From the NCBI GenBank assembly GCA_023439505.1, contig JAEXNR010000021.1:124001-188000 (forward strand): 64,000 nucleotides of DNA, in the 5' to 3' direction. Made by a program: the position numbers and the translations under genes. This document shows positions 34,143-43,758 of the stretch, one piece after another. A model generated the notes under the pieces. It did not search any database. It was given only the letters and a program-made list of their open reading frames with translations, and had not been told where the DNA came from. Origin of the DNA: Bacillota bacterium (lineage in GTDB: Bacteria > Bacillota > Clostridia > Lachnospirales > Lachnospiraceae). Positions within the stretch are counted from its first letter, which is position 1; each line of letters begins with the position of its first letter.

Positions 34143-34713
34143 AATTTACCCTCCTTTATGATATAGTTTTTGCCGGATCAAGTTAACTCACCCCAATACG
34201 CATCCCTCCCTTAAAGAAATTTTTTTTAAAGCAATGTTAAGAAGCAGCCAAATCTTTGTAAACTTCGCCTCATTCCAGTAATCTATGGTAATGTAATTAA
34301 TATCGTTATGGGACTATTAAGAGAATTACGGGTTTATCGCCCGGTCTTAAAACATTGGAAGTCAGCACAAGAAGTGTTCCTGGAGAAGGTCATTGTAATG
34401 CAGTACCGGATTTTCTTTTATTATATTGTTTTTGGGTATGTTTTACATTCTATATATTTAAGGAGTTTCATTGTCAAATTTTAACTTCTGCAATAATCGG
34501 GTAATTAAGATACGCTGAATTGATTTATTCTTAATATTGTAAGTTCTGTCAGATGATACTTTATTGACATAAGAATGCAGCCAATCATCATTTTGAAGAT
34601 TAGCTGCATCCTTATCCATTCCTGTGAAAGTTCAGGTTATCAAATATGGTTGAAATAGTGTGGCGTGCCCAGATTCTGAATCGGTCCGGGTCCGTAATCC
34701 GTTGTCCGACCAC
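34143..34713. other. 571-base gap upstream of the glucanase genes
   Basis: It holds the ribosome site of the GH5 gene and presumably its promoter, but no consensus -35/-10 pair could be settled. At 34574-34609 lies an imperfect inverted repeat (ATGCAGC...GCTGCAT, about 12 pairs with one wobble), possibly the end of the ABC operon transcript. No gene is apparent. Confidence 0.45.
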
Positions 34714-35593
34714 CTAATGATAAGTTTTACCGGAGATATACATATAGGCATCTTCTAATGTCACATCTGACGCAATACAATCCATTTCCGGCTTACTATC
34801 CTTTATTATTTTTACCTGCATGCCATCTTTGTCATACAGCTTTGATGAGATATGATAAGTTTTTTCTAAAGCCCTTGCTTCCTCCTCATTTTTCACATGG
34901 CAAATCCATATATGTCCTTTCGTCTTATTTAAAAGCTCCCATACTGTTCCCGAGTAAATAAAATTTCCTTTCTTCATGACAGATAATTGATTACAGGTTG
35001 CCGCCAAATCCTCCACTACATGTGTTGAGAAAAGTATTGTTCTTCCCTCTGAGAAATCCACCAGCAAATTTCTTATTCGCACACGCTCCTCCGGATCCAG
35101 TCCTGTGGTAGGCTCATCTACAATCAGAAAGTCCGGCTCTGTAATCAATGCCTGTATCAATCCGACCCTACGCTTCATTCCTCCGGATAGCTGTCTGTTT
35201 TTCTTGTTTTGATGTGATTTCAGACTGGTCTTATCCAAATAGAAGTCGATTCTATCCATGCAAATTTTTTTTGGTATATCAGATAACGCGCCCATATACA
35301 TGAGACTTTCTTTCACTGTCAGATTTGGGTATAAATTTAATTCCTGAGGCAGATATCCAATTTTTTTTTGAATTTTTGGATAGTTATTCTCAACATACAT
35401 CGTATCATCTATCGTGATTCCTTCCGGTTGTCGGTTTCAATATGGTCGTAAGTACACGCATCAGCGTTGTTTTCCCTGCCCCATTTTCTCCAAGAAGTCC
35501 GTAAATCCCCTTAGGTATTTCCAAATCCACATGATCAATTGCCATCGTTCCATTTTTGAATTTTACAGATACATCTTTCAAATCAATACTCAT
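34714..35593 (-). pseudogene. ABC exporter ATP-binding protein, frameshifted
   Basis: Two adjoining frames encode one ATPase. The first (35593-35405, 62 residues) has Walker A GLLGENGAGKTT. The second (open from about 35420, first ATG 35400) has Q-loop IGYLPQELNLYPNL, signature LSGGMKRR, Walker B LIVDEPTTGLDPEE and the switch His FSTHVVED. The shift falls near 35410, where the first frame leaves family sequence after ILKPTTG and the second resumes with EGITIDDTMYVEN; an indel of one or two bases would join them. All motifs are otherwise intact, so this is a recent mutation or a sequencing error. It is the last gene of an ABC-2-type exporter operon. Confidence 0.85.
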
Positions 35594-35597
35594 ATCC

Positions 35598-36245
35598 TCA
35601 TCCTCTTTTCTTCATAATAAGCGGAACCATTCCGATCAATAAGAATGACAGAACGATTTCCACCATGCTTCCATAGACCCACTCCAAATCACCTGACCCA
35701 TCTCTGAATACATAGGAGAACAAATTATAGTTACCAAAATATTGCTCACCCCATTTAGAGTAAAGAACAAGCCACAAAACAATAGAACCACCGATACCCG
35801 CAATTTGATTACGAAGTAAATTAGAAATCGTCATTGCGAATGTACTCCAAAATATCACATCCCAGAGTATTACAAGAAGATAGCATCCATATTCCTGCAT
35901 AAAAGAACGATTGCCGATATGAAAAGGTTTCTGCCAAAAGAACAGAAAATATCCGACTGCGCCTACCGTCCATAAATAGATTACCTGCAGAAAAAGTCTT
36001 CGAATAATTACTTTTTTTCTATTCGCTTTCGAAATTAAGCAAAACACTTCTCCACGTTTTGCATTCCATTCACACAGATAAGTATCTGCACAAAAAACAG
36101 AGGCCAGAATCGCAAGATATGGTACTATCGCAATTCCAATTTCATCATATGTAGAAATCCCTCTGACAAGGCTCAAAATAATTATGAACAGAATGGAATA
36201 TGCCAACTTGAATCCCTGAAGACAAATCTTCATTTCCTGCTTCAA
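35598..36245 (-). CDS. ABC-2-type exporter membrane protein (second subunit)
   Basis: 215 residues starting at a TTG (36245) whose bases overlap the stop of the previous gene (TTGA), with GGAGA eight bases upstream; the in-frame ATG at 36233 is the alternative. Six hydrophobic segments (for example LAYSILFIIILSLV, YLLVILWDVIFWSTFAM, IVLSFLLIGMVPLIM). No enzymatic motif. It forms the exporter with the larger permease upstream and the frameshifted ATPase downstream. Confidence 0.82.
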   Translation of the reverse strand: MKQEMKICLQGFKLAYSILFIIILSLVRGISTYDEIGIAIVPYLAILASVFCADTYLCEWNAKRGEVFCLISKANRKKVIIRRLFLQVIYLWTVGAVGYFLFFWQKPFHIGNRSFMQEYGCYLLVILWDVIFWSTFAMTISNLLRNQIAGIGGSIVLWLVLYSKWGEQYFGNYNLFSYVFRDGSGDLEWVYGSMVEIVLSFLLIGMVPLIMKKRG

Positions 36246-37333
36246 TATACTCGTCTCCTTTTCCAAATATAAACACATAACCACATAACCAATGCGGATA
36301 CAATAAGTAGAGATATCTGATTCCATACAGCCATAGGCGGTGGTGTCGTATCAAGAAAACTTCCCGGAAATCGTACCATAATCGCCAATGGTCTTCCAAA
36401 ATAACCATAATTGCCATTTGCATCTCTGCTGCCCATGTTGGAATAAACCATATATAGGAACAGAAGTGGTGTGGCCGGCAGCGGATTTTTAAATATCAGA
36501 GAAATGACTGCATATACAGATGCAATCATCAGCATATTTGGTAAAATATACATGGCTGACTGGGTGACAAACTCCATAATATTTACCGGTAATCCTGCTC
36601 GTCTCCCATGAACCTCATTGAGCACTCCGAATATTACCACAAATACACCCCATATCATTAATAGAATACCAAAACCGCCTCCAATTTTTCCTGCCACATA
36701 AGAAACCGGTTTGATCGGCTTTGTATGCAAAAGCTCATACATATCCTTTCTGCTATCCCTTAGGAATAGAAATACCATCAGTATGGTGGAAAAGAATCCC
36801 ATAAAAAGCCCGCAAAAGTCCGCAAATTTTCTTCCAAAGTACCAAGAATAGCTGTGATCTTCCATCTTTTCCTTGATATATGCATTTGCCTCCTGTACCG
36901 AAGCTTTCCTCATCCCTGATTCAGAATAGTAATATCCAAAAATATGACCCGTATATACCTTCTCTCCGAGCAACGTATTTAATTCAACATCCACATAATC
37001 CATATCTACATTTCTGTCTTTCAAGTCGCGTATTGCGTCCTTTACATCCTCTTCCGGAATATGCATTTCCTGAATCAGATATTCCTGTGTCTGTTCTAAG
37101 GCTAATTCCCTTCTCTCTGTTTTTGTGGAAATGATGTATCCCTCCAGAATACTTCTGTCAGATATATTATCCGCTGCAAGAGACTGTATTTCCTGTTCTG
37201 TTTCAAAATAATGTAATTGCAGATATGGATGTAACATCTGAACCAGCTCTATTAAGACAAACACCATACCCAACCACAAAATAGGGTTTTTGAGATAATT
37301 CTTTATCTCCTGTTTTATCACTGTACGCATCAT
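36242..37333 (-). CDS. ABC-2-type exporter membrane protein (first subunit)
   Basis: 363 residues. A helix near the N-terminus (PILWLGMVFVLIELVQML), then a soluble loop of about 130 residues outside the membrane, then five or six helices (for example FCGLFMGFFSTILMVFLFL, ILLMIWGVFVVIFGVL). This layout is usual for permeases exporting antimicrobial peptides. ATG start after GAAAGGACAC. It lies just downstream of the sensor kinase gene and its terminator. Confidence 0.82.
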   Translation of the reverse strand: MMRTVIKQEIKNYLKNPILWLGMVFVLIELVQMLHPYLQLHYFETEQEIQSLAADNISDRSILEGYIISTKTERRELALEQTQEYLIQEMHIPEEDVKDAIRDLKDRNVDMDYVDVELNTLLGEKVYTGHIFGYYYSESGMRKASVQEANAYIKEKMEDHSYSWYFGRKFADFCGLFMGFFSTILMVFLFLRDSRKDMYELLHTKPIKPVSYVAGKIGGGFGILLMIWGVFVVIFGVLNEVHGRRAGLPVNIMEFVTQSAMYILPNMLMIASVYAVISLIFKNPLPATPLLFLYMVYSNMGSRDANGNYGYFGRPLAIMVRFPGSFLDTTPPPMAVWNQISLLIVSALVMWLCVYIWKRRRVY

Positions 37334-37382
37334 AGTGTGTCCTTTCTTTTTGATGATTCAAGGATAACAACCAAATCACAAT

Positions 37383-37414
37383 AAAAAAGCAACGCAGATT
37401 ATTTTCTGCATTGC
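37383..37414 (-). terminator. Intrinsic terminator between sensor kinase and exporter genes
   Basis: On the minus strand GCAATGCAGA, six-base loop, TCTGCGTTGC, then six Ts. One G-T wobble. It separates the two-component genes from the exporter genes, allowing different expression levels. Confidence 0.85.
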
Positions 37415-37424
37415 CATTGATTAT

Positions 37425-38603
37425 TTATATAGTAAATTGTGCTTTTACAATTGCTCCGCCATTTTTTGAATTTGCGGTCAGCAATTTACCTCCATATTTT
37501 TCACAGTAGACCCGGCAAATGTACATACCCAGTCCAAAATGTTCCAGATCATCCTGCGGATTTGAATGATAATATGGTTTTGTTAATTTCTCTGTTTCTT
37601 CTGTAAAACCACATCCATCATCCACAATCAGCAGCTCCAAACACTTCCCGTTTTCTAATATACTCACTGTTACTATATCCTTTGCATAAGCGAAGGCATT
37701 CGACAGAAGATTTTCTGCCACTTCAACAAACATGTCCTCGTCTATCTCCACCCATTGTGATGAGATTTGGTAGTGTATCTCTGCTTTCTTTCCGCTCATT
37801 TTCTCAAGTGTGAGTATATTCTTTTCAAGACGATTTTTCATAGAAGCAAAACTGCTTTTTCTTCGATTGATTTCCCGCCCTTCCAAAGAGGTTAACTTGC
37901 GCATGGACGCTAAGAATCGATTCAGGGCATCAATTTGATTCATACCGTCCTGTAACATTTCCATTAATGCTGCTTTATCAAAACGTTCCTCCGGAACAAA
38001 CTCCAGCATCATTTCCTGATAGCCTCGAAGGACAGCCAGTGGAGAACGTATGTCATGGGCAATAGCTGCACGCAATGTATTTTGTTCCTCTATCATTTTC
38101 CACATACGCAGATTATTATCATATAGCGTCTGCCTCATAACTTCAAACTGACTGCACAGCGTCCCAAGCTCATCCCGATTGGTGTAAGATATTTTAAAAT
38201 CCAGTTCATTCTCTGTAATTCTTTCCGATGCTGCGCTTAACTCCAGTAATGGCATCTTTATTTTATTCCTGTAAAAGAGAAAAACTGCGGCTACCATACC
38301 AATTACAGAAAAAACCAGGATACTATAGGTCTCAAAAAAATCACAGGCTTCGGATAAATGATAATCCAGCTTACTCATTGTAACTGTATCAGGACGCGGG
38401 ACACTAATGCGATACCCCATTCCCTCTGATTTTTGCTGTAATCCTATAATAAAATCCTGATTAACGTATTTCCACCAGATGTCCTGCTGACTATGTTCGG
38501 CAACTCCTATTACCAACGCACCCGTCAAAAAGCCTCCCAGAATTGCAAGTGACATATATAGGACAATTGATTTCCTAATAGAAAGATTTACTATCTTATC
38601 CAC
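37425..38603 (-). CDS. Sensor histidine kinase
   Basis: About 392 residues from a GTG at 38603; a TTG at 38621 is also possible. Two membrane helices (YMSLAILGGFLTGALVIG; YSILVFSVIGMVAAVFLFY) flank a small extracellular loop. Then HAMP (LLELSAASERITENELDF), the phospho-acceptor helix IAHDIRSPLAVLRGYQ, and the ATPase boxes VAENLLSNAFAYAK, VDDGCGF and HFGLGMYICR. It overlaps the response-regulator gene. With the ABC exporter downstream this is the layout of cell-envelope or peptide-stress systems. Confidence 0.9.
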   Translation of the reverse strand: MDKIVNLSIRKSIVLYMSLAILGGFLTGALVIGVAEHSQQDIWWKYVNQDFIIGLQQKSEGMGYRISVPRPDTVTMSKLDYHLSEACDFFETYSILVFSVIGMVAAVFLFYRNKIKMPLLELSAASERITENELDFKISYTNRDELGTLCSQFEVMRQTLYDNNLRMWKMIEEQNTLRAAIAHDIRSPLAVLRGYQEMMLEFVPEERFDKAALMEMLQDGMNQIDALNRFLASMRKLTSLEGREINRRKSSFASMKNRLEKNILTLEKMSGKKAEIHYQISSQWVEIDEDMFVEVAENLLSNAFAYAKDIVTVSILENGKCLELLIVDDGCGFTEETEKLTKPYYHSNPQDDLEHFGLGMYICRVYCEKYGGKLLTANSKNGGAIVKAQFTI

Positions 38604-39265
38604 CGATATCCCATCCCCCAAACAGTTTCAATGTATTCAGCTTCTGTCCGATCAGCAAACTTTTTCCGAATACGCCTGATAATCTCTGTAATTACACGTG
38701 CGTCACCTTCCGCATCATATCCGCATACTTTTTCATAAATACGTTCTTTATCAAATACCTGCCCGGGATTCATAGAAAGAAATTCTAAGATTTCATATTC
38801 CAGCTTCGTCAAATCCACATATTCAGCTCCAATCTGCACCCTCTTTGAAATATAGTCAATGATCAGGCCATTTTTAAACCGGTATTCAGACCTTATATTA
38901 TGCCGTTCTTCCCGTTTCAGATGAGCTATAATTCTAGCATCCAATTCTTTCAGGCCAAACGGTTTTACTATATAATCATCCCCTCCTGAAAGAAGTCCAT
39001 TCACCCGGTCCTGCTCCTCTATTCTTGCTGTAAGAAAAAGAATCGGACAGGATATTTTATCCCTGATCCGTCTGCATACCTCTATGCCATCGAGTCTCGG
39101 CATATTAATATCCAATAGAATTAAATCCGGATTTTCACTTACTTTCCCCAGTGCTTCTTCTCCGTTTTCGGCTGTAACCACCTGATATTCCTTTAAACTG
39201 AAATAGCCGTTCATCATTTTTAACAGCGCTTTATCATCGTCAACTATCAGAATCTTATAGTTCAA
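38591..39265 (-). CDS. OmpR-family response regulator
   Basis: About 225 residues. Receiver domain ILIVDDDKALL with phospho-Asp in LILLDINMPRLDG and Lys in IVKPFGLKEL; C-terminal winged helix YVDLTKLEYEILEFL...ARVITEIIRRIRKKF...YIETVWGMGYRWIR. Start taken as TTG at 39265, six bases after GAGGTG; an ATG at 39271 sits too close to that site. Partner of the overlapping kinase. Confidence 0.92.
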   Translation of the reverse strand: MNYKILIVDDDKALLKMMNGYFSLKEYQVVTAENGEEALGKVSENPDLILLDINMPRLDGIEVCRRIRDKISCPILFLTARIEEQDRVNGLLSGGDDYIVKPFGLKELDARIIAHLKREERHNIRSEYRFKNGLIIDYISKRVQIGAEYVDLTKLEYEILEFLSMNPGQVFDKERIYEKVCGYDAEGDARVITEIIRRIRKKFADRTEAEYIETVWGMGYRWIR

Positions 39266-39479
39266 TCCCATCACCTCTATGCCATTTTACCGCTAAAAAG
39301 TCAACAAATAAACAATAAACCTTTCCTTGTATAAATTGTGAATTGGTATACTTACAGGCAGCACGCCAATCCAGCAATGTTCTTTATAATTTTCTTTCGT
39401 TTCCCGTATTATAACATATTTCCGGAGACTAATAAAATACTTTGTAAGGTGTACCCTTACCCTCGTTTACTAATGGTGA

Positions 39480-39508
39480 TTGACAAATAATCGTATTAGT
39501 GGTATATT
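39480..39508 (+). promoter_or_regulatory. Promoter of the DUF3796-XRE-M23 operon
   Basis: TTGACA (39480-39485), 17-base spacer, TATATT (39503-39508). The left arm of the inverted repeat at 39495-39539 covers the -10 box. Confidence 0.82.
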
Positions 39509-39539
39509 TTTAACATAAAGTTAGAAATATACCACTAAT
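39495..39539. promoter_or_regulatory. Inverted-repeat operator over promoter and ribosome site
   Basis: ATTAGTGGTATATTT and its exact complement, 15-base arms separated by 15 bases. One arm covers the -10 box and the other ends just before GGAGG of the first gene. Probable binding site of the XRE protein encoded in the operon. Confidence 0.75.
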
Positions 39540-39549
39540 GGAGGATACT

Positions 39550-39888
39550 ATGAAAATAAATAAATTAGGGTTTTTATCCCTCCTGGCTCTTTTGGGGATT
39601 CTGGGATTTACTATCGATAAACCACTGTATGGATTTTTCGGATTTGCTTATTACTTCCGATACTTTTTTATTACACCTGATGAGCTGTTTCAACAGAATG
39701 TCAGAAGAGCAGCAAGTGTTGGTTTCTTTTCAGGCCTTTGGGCTTGCGGACTTGCGATTGCAATTCATTACTTATTTCCTGCTTTTATGTCCGGCAATAT
39801 GGCATTGGCATCCTGCTATGTTGTTTCTACCTTCTGTTTTACCATCGCACTTTTGGTTCTTGAGATAAAAGAGCAAAAGGAGGACTAA
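39550..39888 (+). CDS. DUF3796-type small membrane protein
   Basis: 112 residues from the ATG with GGAGG (the frame opens at 39538). Starts MKINKLGFLSLLALLGILGF, with further helices at FFGFAYYFRYFF, SVGFFSGLWACGLAIAI and VVSTFCFTIALLVLEI. The family is regularly found directly before a small XRE regulator, exactly as here (four bases before the next ATG). Function unknown. Confidence 0.8.
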   Translation: MKINKLGFLSLLALLGILGFTIDKPLYGFFGFAYYFRYFFITPDELFQQNVRRAASVGFFSGLWACGLAIAIHYLFPAFMSGNMALASCYVVSTFCFTIALLVLEIKEQKED

Positions 39889-39891
39889 ACC

Positions 39892-40104
39892 ATGCCATTA
39901 ATTACAAAAATGCGTGAATACAGGGCAAGAAACAACTTAACCCAGGATGAACTGGCGGTTTTGGTAGGGGTACGGCGGGAAACTATTATTAATTTGGAGA
40001 AAGGCAGGTATAATCCATCCTTAAAGCTTGCAATGGATATTGCCAGTGTGTTCTCCTGTACAGTTGAAGAACTATTTTCATTCAGTGAGGAGAAAAAAGA
40101 ATGA
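39892..40104 (+). CDS. XRE-family HTH regulator
   Basis: 70 residues, essentially one helix-turn-helix domain: MREYRARNNLTQDELAVLVG then VRRETIINLEKGRYNPSLKL, ending FSCTVEELFSFSE. Typical of the YgzD/Cro-like regulators paired with small membrane proteins. Its stop overlaps the M23 gene start (ATGA). Likely represses the operon through the repeat at 39495-39539. Confidence 0.92.
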   Translation: MPLITKMREYRARNNLTQDELAVLVGVRRETIINLEKGRYNPSLKLAMDIASVFSCTVEELFSFSEEKKE

Positions 40105-40967
40105 AACGATTGATCCGATTTTGTGAGAAAGTCCAGTACTTAGGACTTTTAGGCCTATTGGGCCTGATTTTTGATAATGACCTTTTAAATCTTCTGTGGC
40201 TGTTCTGGCTCTTTGGATTTGTGGGTGTTTTTTATAATTTCCCCGTATTTCTTCAATCGCTGAAACAGGTAGGAGGAATGTTGTACCTTTCTTTTCGGTA
40301 TGGCAGGCATATACCCAATACAGAAAACTACCAATGCAAGGTCTCATACTCCTTGCCATTTCAAGGAACCTGGACGGCAGTGAATGGCGGTATTGATAAA
40401 AGACATTCTCATTCCTGGTCAATTCAAACGCAGCGATACGCTTATGATTTCGTTATACTTGATGAGGAGGGACACAGCTTTTCCGGCAAAGATACAGAAC
40501 CAACAAGCTATTACTGCTATGGCATGGATCTATTAGCTCCCGCAGACGGTGAAGTGGTGGAAGTCAGAAACGAATCTCCTGACAGTCTTTTATTGGGACA
40601 TGGCAAGGCCGATTGTTCTGCCAGAGATATTCGTGGCAATTATATCCTGATTCGCCATGCCGATAAGGAATATGGACTGCTGGCTCATTTGAAACCCGGT
40701 AGTATCTGCGTAAAAGCGGGCGAAACAGTAAAACGCGGACAGTGTGTTGCCAAATGCGGCAATTCGGGTAATACCTCAGAACCACACCTGCACTTTCATT
40801 TGCAGGAGGGGATTAGTTTTTATACCTCAGCAGGACTTCCCATTGAATTTATCGGAATCAACAGCTTTCCTGCTCCCAATTATGCTGTCTACGATCCCCG
40901 TCCCGTTTCAACTGCCGCCACAAATTCAAAATACATTTTTCGCAGTCTACGTGTTATAAACCGATAG
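40101..40967 (+). CDS. Membrane-anchored M23 peptidase (LytM-like)
   Basis: 288 residues. N-terminal leucine-rich membrane segments (LGLLGLLGLIF, LLWLFWLFGFVGVFYNF), then a zinc-endopeptidase domain: HSHSWSIQTQRYAYDF carrying the first His/Asp ligands, NYILIRHADKEYGLLAHL, and HLHFHLQ with the HxH motif. Members cut peptidoglycan or are inactive regulators; here the metal-site residues are present. Overlaps the XRE gene by four bases, so it is the third gene of that operon. Confidence 0.85.
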   Translation: MKRLIRFCEKVQYLGLLGLLGLIFDNDLLNLLWLFWLFGFVGVFYNFPVFLQSLKQVGGMLYLSFRYGRHIPNTENYQCKVSYSLPFQGTWTAVNGGIDKRHSHSWSIQTQRYAYDFVILDEEGHSFSGKDTEPTSYYCYGMDLLAPADGEVVEVRNESPDSLLLGHGKADCSARDIRGNYILIRHADKEYGLLAHLKPGSICVKAGETVKRGQCVAKCGNSGNTSEPHLHFHLQEGISFYTSAGLPIEFIGINSFPAPNYAVYDPRPVSTAATNSKYIFRSLRVINR

Positions 40968-41054
40968 ATACCTTTGTAAGCGTATAAATGCTTTATACTC
41001 TTTCTTAAGACCAAGGCCGTACCTTTACCTCCGTATTTAAATCGAAATTGAAAT

Positions 41055-42233
41055 TTAACAGGAAGTTGTTTTTACCAAAAGAATATATCCATCCGTAATT
41101 ATCTCCATTGCCTTTGTGAATAGTTTCGGTAATACGGCTGTCTCATCCGTTTCCCCGGTAAGATAAGCTACAATGACATTCGTAATATCAGCCACAATGA
41201 TAGCACCTTCTTCATAACAAGCGGATGCTTTAAGCCACGACTCAATTCCATATTCTTTTCCCATATCATGGAGTACACGACTCATTTTATCAAAACCGCC
41301 GCCAAAGCTCACTTCATCCTGTTCATTGATACCACGCAGCGCGTTCGGAACAGTCGGTACGGTTCCAAAAAACGTTACCATGTCGGCAAATACCTTATCA
41401 TATTCAGCTTTTGTGATCTCGTCTTTTAGTTTTGGCAGTTCTTTAATGAATTTTTGCATTCCCTTCCTGCCAACAAATCCTACCGGCGGATTCAAAAACA
41501 ATTCACTCTTTTTTACGAATGCTTCCTTGGCTATTTGGTATTTATTCTTCGTGGCGTTCATCCTGATAGTGCAGACTGTATTTGACTTTGACAGACCCGG
41601 ATAACTGCAATCCCATGCATGACAAAGTTCATCATAAGAGAGCGTTTGCACTTCGTGGCGCCCACAGTCATGCAGATAGATACACTGTGCATCATCGTTG
41701 TAGCCAACCATCAAAACATAGTGAAACGGAATATGGTCTCCATGATACAGTTTTGAATAGTATGGCAGATAATACATATCCAGTGCACCCAAAACCGTTG
41801 GATACCCGGCATCGATTTCCGTCTTAGCTTTTTTGATTGCCTGCTCATATGTATTATACTCATAATGTTTGTATTCAAATTCCACAATAGGAGCTAGAAA
41901 TTCATACATTTGTTTTGTACGTCCGTCCCCTAATGCAATCATTCGTTTCCGATCTGATTTTGGCGTTTTCATATAGCAAAATGAACCAAATGAAGATAGC
42001 GTAAAGAAGAAACTTGGCGGAAGTTTTTCCCCACTATCTCTTATATATAAATCTTCTATGCCATTCCACATACATTCGTAATCGTCTACATGGTGTGTTA
42101 GCTTAATCAATTTCTCCTTCATAAATTTTAATCCTCCTGATATGCTGTAACCATTTTCCACCATCCAATAATAAAGGTGCTTGTTGGTGTCTCGCACCAT
42201 CTGTAAGTCTTTGATTTCTATGCTATCATTCAT
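41055..42233 (-). CDS. BtrH-N/DUF4872-type papain-fold protein
   Basis: About 392 residues. The N-terminal half matches the BtrH-like cysteine-acyltransferase/C39-like fold (CMWNGIEDLY, GYPTVLGALDMYYLPY, HIPFHYVLMVGYNDD, IYLHDCGRHEVQTLSYDEL); the C-terminal half fits DUF4872 (a helical domain). The typical nucleophile region before helix 1 is not clear. It overlaps the end of the broken MerR gene, so it was co-transcribed with it; start is the ATG 42233, with a GTG at 42242 as alternative. Substrate unknown. Confidence 0.7.
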   Translation of the reverse strand: MNDSIEIKDLQMVRDTNKHLYYWMVENGYSISGGLKFMKEKLIKLTHHVDDYECMWNGIEDLYIRDSGEKLPPSFFFTLSSFGSFCYMKTPKSDRKRMIALGDGRTKQMYEFLAPIVEFEYKHYEYNTYEQAIKKAKTEIDAGYPTVLGALDMYYLPYYSKLYHGDHIPFHYVLMVGYNDDAQCIYLHDCGRHEVQTLSYDELCHAWDCSYPGLSKSNTVCTIRMNATKNKYQIAKEAFVKKSELFLNPPVGFVGRKGMQKFIKELPKLKDEITKAEYDKVFADMVTFFGTVPTVPNALRGINEQDEVSFGGGFDKMSRVLHDMGKEYGIESWLKASACYEEGAIIVADITNVIVAYLTGETDETAVLPKLFTKAMEIITDGYILLVKTTSC

Positions 42234-43089
42234 TCCATTCACTGATCCTGCATACCGGAATTTGTATTTCTGTTAACCACTCATTTTCGCTGTCTTTATT
42301 CCAGACTCCATCAATATAATTTTCACGAATCGGACCATGAATCTGTAATCCGTTCTCTTCAATGTAACGAAGTACCAAAGCATAGGATGATGGAAGCGTT
42401 TGATAGCTTCCCTTATGAAACATACAGGCCGCATACAAAACCTCTGGAATTGTTCTAAATTTGATTTTATCGGTATCATCCTTTAACTCGGTTACCGCCT
42501 CACAGGTTTCTACTAAAATATGCTCTTCCTTATATCCTGATTCCGGATAGCTTGTAAAACAATATTCAGGCATTGCGCATTCGCATCCTAATCGTTCCAT
42601 CTCCTGCCCCATCTCCGGCATCAATACAAAAAGATCATCATAAGAATTAATCCTCTTTGTCATACTTGCAACAATTACTTCCGGAAGACTTTTGATGAGT
42701 ATATGTGATGTGTAGTTCTTCTCCGGCGCCTCTAACGCCTGCTCAACCTTTGCAAGAAGTCTGGTCAAGTCTGCAATTTGCATCCTGAGCTAAGTTTTTT
42801 TCTTCTTTAACACATCCTCTTCATTCATCCCCTTAATGACTGCCTTTATTTCATCAATCTTAAACCCCATTTCTTTTAATGCAAGAATCTGATGCAACTC
42901 TCCCATCTGTGAGAGTGTGTAGTATCTGTAATTTGTCTCTGTATCAATAACTTTAGGTTTCAAAAGATTCTCTTCGTCATAATAACGTAACGCTTTGATT
43001 GTTACATGATTCATATTCGCAAACATACCAATCTTTATAAGTGTATCCGGTGTTTTTTCTTTACAGTAACGGAGCTCGTTTTGTCTCAT
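42226..43089 (-). pseudogene. MerR-family regulator split by one in-frame amber codon
   Basis: Frame 43089-42793 encodes the MerR winged helix (KIGMFANMNHVTIKALRYYDEE, GFKIDEIKAVIKGM) and ends at TAG (42792-42790) after VLKKKKT. The same frame continues LRMQIADLTRLLAKVEQALE, the coiled-coil linker, and a GyrI-like ligand domain ending at 42226. Removing the single TAG gives a full BmrR/BltR-type multidrug sensor of about 287 residues. An ATG at 42783 could restart translation, giving two polypeptides. The downstream BtrH-like gene overlaps the end. Confidence 0.85.
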
Positions 43090-43159
43090 AACTATTCCCT
43101 TTCTCCTATCATTATACGCCTAGTATACACCCTCCCCTAAGTGGTAGAGTCAAGTAGTT

Positions 43160-43630
43160 TTAATGGTCGACATAACTTTTTTCCAGCTCCAGCAGTCTTT
43201 GCTTGATATCCAAACCTGCCGCATATCCCACTAATCTACCATCCGAGCCAAGTACACGATGGCAGGGAGTCAGTATAAGGATCGGATTCTTGTTGTTGGC
43301 CATACCCACCGCACGGGATGCATTCGGCTGATCGATCATCTTCGCAACCTGTTGATAGCTTCGAGTTTCCCCATATGGAATGTTTCTAAGCGCTTCCCAG
43401 ACTTTTTTCTGAAACTCCGTTCCTTTCGCAGAAATCGGCAAATCAAATATTGTACGGGTTCCTGCCAGATATTCTAAGAGCTGCTTTTCGGCTTCTTTCA
43501 ACAAAGGCGTTACCAGACCACCAACATTTTCCTTTGCATCCTTTGCAAAGAAAAGCTCCGTAATGGCTCCATCTTGCTCTGATATACCAACCATACCCAA
43601 AAGGGTCTGGAAAATAACTGTATCTCTCAT
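43160..43630 (-). CDS. ogt: Methylated-DNA--protein-cysteine methyltransferase
   Basis: 156 residues. Repairs O6-methylguanine by a one-time alkyl transfer to Cys123 in TPCHRVLGSDGRLVGYA. DNA-binding helix: IPYGETRSYQQVAKMIDQPNASRAVGMANNKNP shows the arginine finger region. Start is the ATG at 43630 with AAGGAG nine bases upstream; the frame extends upstream to 43708 without support. Single gene between the MerR and two-component loci. Confidence 0.95.
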   Translation of the reverse strand: MRDTVIFQTLLGMVGISEQDGAITELFFAKDAKENVGGLVTPLLKEAEKQLLEYLAGTRTIFDLPISAKGTEFQKKVWEALRNIPYGETRSYQQVAKMIDQPNASRAVGMANNKNPILILTPCHRVLGSDGRLVGYAAGLDIKQRLLELEKSYVDH

Positions 43631-43758
43631 CGAATTAATCTCCTTTGCTTTTTGTATGCTAATTGTTATCATTTCTTCTCGTATTTCTTCCGATTTTGCA
43701 TCATTCACTTTTCATGGAAACCAGATTAGGAAATCGCATCCATAACTTGTTTATGATA

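Noticed and set aside
42790..42792. Pyrrolysine or other recoding at the amber codon
   Set aside because: No downstream recoding element or supporting genes in the window; a nonsense mutation is simpler.
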